Positions 8,837-10,470 of a stretch of 10,470 bases of DNA are shown in pieces. Below the pieces are notes generated by a model. The model ran no database searches and was not told the DNA's origin. It worked only from the letters and a program-made list of their open reading frames with translations. The DNA comes from Planctomycetaceae bacterium (lineage in GTDB: Bacteria; Planctomycetota; Planctomycetia; Pirellulales; Pirellulaceae), in assembly GCA_007129635.1 (NCBI GenBank), contig SKVE01000948.1:1-10470 (forward strand). The letters are read 5' to 3'. The translations under genes and the position numbers were made by a program. The stretch's first letter is position 1; every line of letters starts with the position of its first letter.

Positions 8837-9796
8837 ATGAACCAGTGCAGTGACACTGCCGTGACGAACTCGCGACGATCGTTCCTCGGTACAGCGGCTG
8901 CGGGCCTGGGCGCTGCAGCGGTGGGCTTGCATCCGCTTACCGCTCCGGCCATGTCAGCGGCCGAGCCTCAGGAGCTTTTCAAGTTTGCCATGTGCAACGA
9001 GACCTTCGAGAATTGGCCTTTCGGAAAAGTCTGCCGTTTTGTGGCCGAATGCGGATACACGGGCTTGGAGATCGCTCCCTTTACGATCGCCCAGTACGTC
9101 ACCGAAGTTCCGCCGCGGCGGCGCGCCCGGCTCCGCCAGCTTATGGAGGACGCCGGTTTGGAATGTGCCGGCCTGCACTGGTTGTTGGCTCGCACCGAAG
9201 GTTTTCATCTGACGCATCCGGACGCCGAAATACGCAAGAAGACGACCGATTATCTGATCGAACTGGCGAAGTTCTGTGCGGATCTGGGCGGCGACATCAT
9301 GATCTTTGGATCGCCCAAGCAGCGGGATTTGTTGGAAGGCGTCAGCCGGGACCAGGGCATGGCGTATGCGGCCGAGGTGTTCAAGGCCACGATGCCGACC
9401 ATGGAAGAACTGGGCGTCATTTTGGCGTTGGAGCCGCTGGGAGACGTCGAGACGAATTTCATGCCGTTCGCCGCGGATGCCGTCGAGTTGGCGGAGATGG
9501 TCGATTCGCCCCACTGCCAGATCATGGTCGATTGCAAAGCCATGGTTCACGAGGCCGATTCGATGCCGACGCTGCTCCGCCGCTATCGGTCGTGGATCAA
9601 GCACTTCCACGCCAACGATCCTAATCTCCAGGGTCCCGGGATGGGCGATCTGGACTTCATGCCGATCTTCCGAGCGTTGGCGGACATCAAATTCGATCGC
9701 TGGGTATCGGTCGAAGTCTTTGACTATACGCCCGGCCCCGAAGCTTTGGCTCGGGAGAGCATCGCGTACATGAACCAGTGCGTGGCGAAGCTGTAG
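8837..9796 (+). CDS. Tat-exported sugar phosphate isomerase/epimerase-like TIM barrel
   Basis: The 319-aa protein begins with a twin-arginine signal: RRSFLG (residues 13-18), an alanine-rich core and an SAAEP cleavage region near 41. The mature part is an AP-endonuclease-2/xylose-isomerase-like TIM barrel. Putative divalent-metal ligands sit on successive strands: Glu199 (ALEPL), Asp232 (MVDCK), His258 (HFHAND) and Glu293 (SVEVFDY). Members isomerise or epimerise sugars or inositols; the substrate here is not predictable. Export of a folded, metal-loaded enzyme fits planctomycete periplasmic sugar breakdown. AAAGGAG (8825-8831) precedes ATG 8837 by five bases. The Gfo/Idh/MocA gene starts 43 bases downstream and is likely in the same operon and pathway, such as keto-sugar or inositol conversion. 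Confidence 0.9.
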   Translation: MNQCSDTAVTNSRRSFLGTAAAGLGAAAVGLHPLTAPAMSAAEPQELFKFAMCNETFENWPFGKVCRFVAECGYTGLEIAPFTIAQYVTEVPPRRRARLRQLMEDAGLECAGLHWLLARTEGFHLTHPDAEIRKKTTDYLIELAKFCADLGGDIMIFGSPKQRDLLEGVSRDQGMAYAAEVFKATMPTMEELGVILALEPLGDVETNFMPFAADAVELAEMVDSPHCQIMVDCKAMVHEADSMPTLLRRYRSWIKHFHANDPNLQGPGMGDLDFMPIFRALADIKFDRWVSVEVFDYTPGPEALARESIAYMNQCVAKL

Positions 9797-9839
9797 GGCT
9801 TCGAAACTTTCCGGCAACATCGATCCGAGAGGTGAAATC

Positions 9840-10470
9840 GTGGAATCTGGACTGGAAGCACAACGGTCGCGCCGATCGTTCCTGAAAACATCCTCGGCAG
9901 CCGCCCTGGCCGGAACGCTTGCGGCGCCGCTGGGGTTTCCATCGTCGACCCATGGCGATACGGGACAAGAACCGCTTCGTTTTGGATTGATCTCGGCTGC
10001 GACGTATGGGTACATGGGAGCGCCGCGCATGCCCGGATCGTTCCACGGCACGGCCTTTGCCACGATCTGCAACGGTTATGACGCTGCCAAGCGTGAGCAG
10101 ATCGAGGGGACGTTCGTCGCTGCCGGAAAGCGGCTAGAGGGCGTGCGCGTGGTCCGTATCTGGGACCCGGTCAAATCGGCTGCCGAGCGGTTGGCGGATG
10201 TGTGCAACATCCCCGTAGTTTGCGACGATGCCGATCAATGCTCCGAAGATGTCGATGGGGTGTTGATCGTGGACGACGGTTCCGGTGAGCATGGAAAGTA
10301 CGCGGTGACCCCCTTGCGACGGGGCGTGCCGACATTTTGCGATAAACCGCTGGCCATGACCGGCAAACAGGCCCAACAACTGGCCCAGGTGGCTCGAGAG
10401 ACCGGCACGCCGTTCATGTCGGCCAGTTCCCTGCGCTTCGTGCCCGACGTGGTGGCGCTGGCCGAACAGG
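9840..10470 (+). CDS. Tat-exported Gfo/Idh/MocA-family oxidoreductase, 3' end beyond window
   Basis: The frame is open from GTG 9840 to the window edge (210 codons). A twin-arginine signal, RRSFLK (residues 11-16), precedes an alanine-rich core (to about 37). The NAD(P)-binding domain follows: strand PLRFGLI, later VRVVRIWDP and VDGVLIVDD, then PTFCDKPLAM, whose DKP (168-170) corresponds to the family's EKP motif that contacts the nicotinamide side. A classical GxGxxG is not visible after the first strand; instead there is an insert of roughly 40 residues (about 52-95). GAGAGG (9826-9831) lies eight bases before the GTG start. The catalytic second domain is outside the window. It probably oxidises or reduces a sugar handled by the preceding isomerase-like protein; substrate unknown. 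Confidence 0.88.
   Translation, partial: MESGLEAQRSRRSFLKTSSAAALAGTLAAPLGFPSSTHGDTGQEPLRFGLISAATYGYMGAPRMPGSFHGTAFATICNGYDAAKREQIEGTFVAAGKRLEGVRVVRIWDPVKSAAERLADVCNIPVVCDDADQCSEDVDGVLIVDDGSGEHGKYAVTPLRRGVPTFCDKPLAMTGKQAQQLAQVARETGTPFMSASSLRFVPDVVALAEQ

Noticed and set aside
8954..10072. Minus-strand open frame of 372 codons
   Set aside because: It is antisense to the Tat-exported TIM-barrel gene and the start of the oxidoreductase; no domain is visible.

Overview
The window reads as high-GC chromosomal DNA of a planctomycete, most likely a Pirellula/Rhodopirellula-type relative. The evidence is a DUF1559 pseudopilin-like protein with the H-X9-DG signature, a divergent small lipoprotein of the kind that accompanies such proteins, and two consecutive Tat-exported sugar-metabolism proteins (an AP-endonuclease-2-type TIM barrel and a Gfo/Idh/MocA oxidoreductase that runs off the right edge). 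The organism assignment is inferred from gene families only.

Layout. Positions 1-354 hold no gene I can support, only a nested inverted repeat (272-329). Positions 355-1468 carry small cassette-like genes: an uncharacterised 90-aa protein, a 94-aa RelE/BrnT/DUF4258-like protein overlapping a 66-aa antitoxin-like protein (ATGA overlap), and a 52-aa candidate ORF. Positions 1469-1997 are mostly non-coding but contain a decayed piece of a type III restriction enzyme helicase (Res) subunit, recognisable from its DEPQ motif. Right after it, at 1998-2094, is a selenocysteine tRNA gene: 8-bp acceptor stem, UCA anticodon, 9-bp variable arm. The host therefore probably reads some UGA codons as selenocysteine.

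Positions 2130-5885 hold a stand-alone APS kinase (cysC). Fifteen bases downstream, with a strong ribosome binding site, lies a soluble hybrid histidine kinase with PAS, GAF, HisKA, HATPase, two receiver domains and an HPt domain. It has every phosphorelay residue and no DNA-binding output, so it must signal through a separate protein.

Positions 5886-7161 look less GC-rich. They hold a perfect TATAAT box, a TIR-domain gene that has lost the first half of its domain through a frame-shifting deletion, and an intact second TIR gene overlapping it by one base. The intact protein keeps the catalytic-type glutamate and has an unrecognised basic C-terminal part; a role in NAD-dependent antiphage defence is inferred.

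Positions 7242-10470 return to ordinary planctomycete content: the divergent lipoprotein/DUF1559 pair, then a likely two-gene Tat-export operon behind a good sigma70-type promoter (8767-8795). The clearest unusual points are the tRNA-Sec gene, the restriction-enzyme scar beside it, and the broken-plus-intact TIR pair. Together they suggest repeated gain and loss of defence genes around a conserved core.
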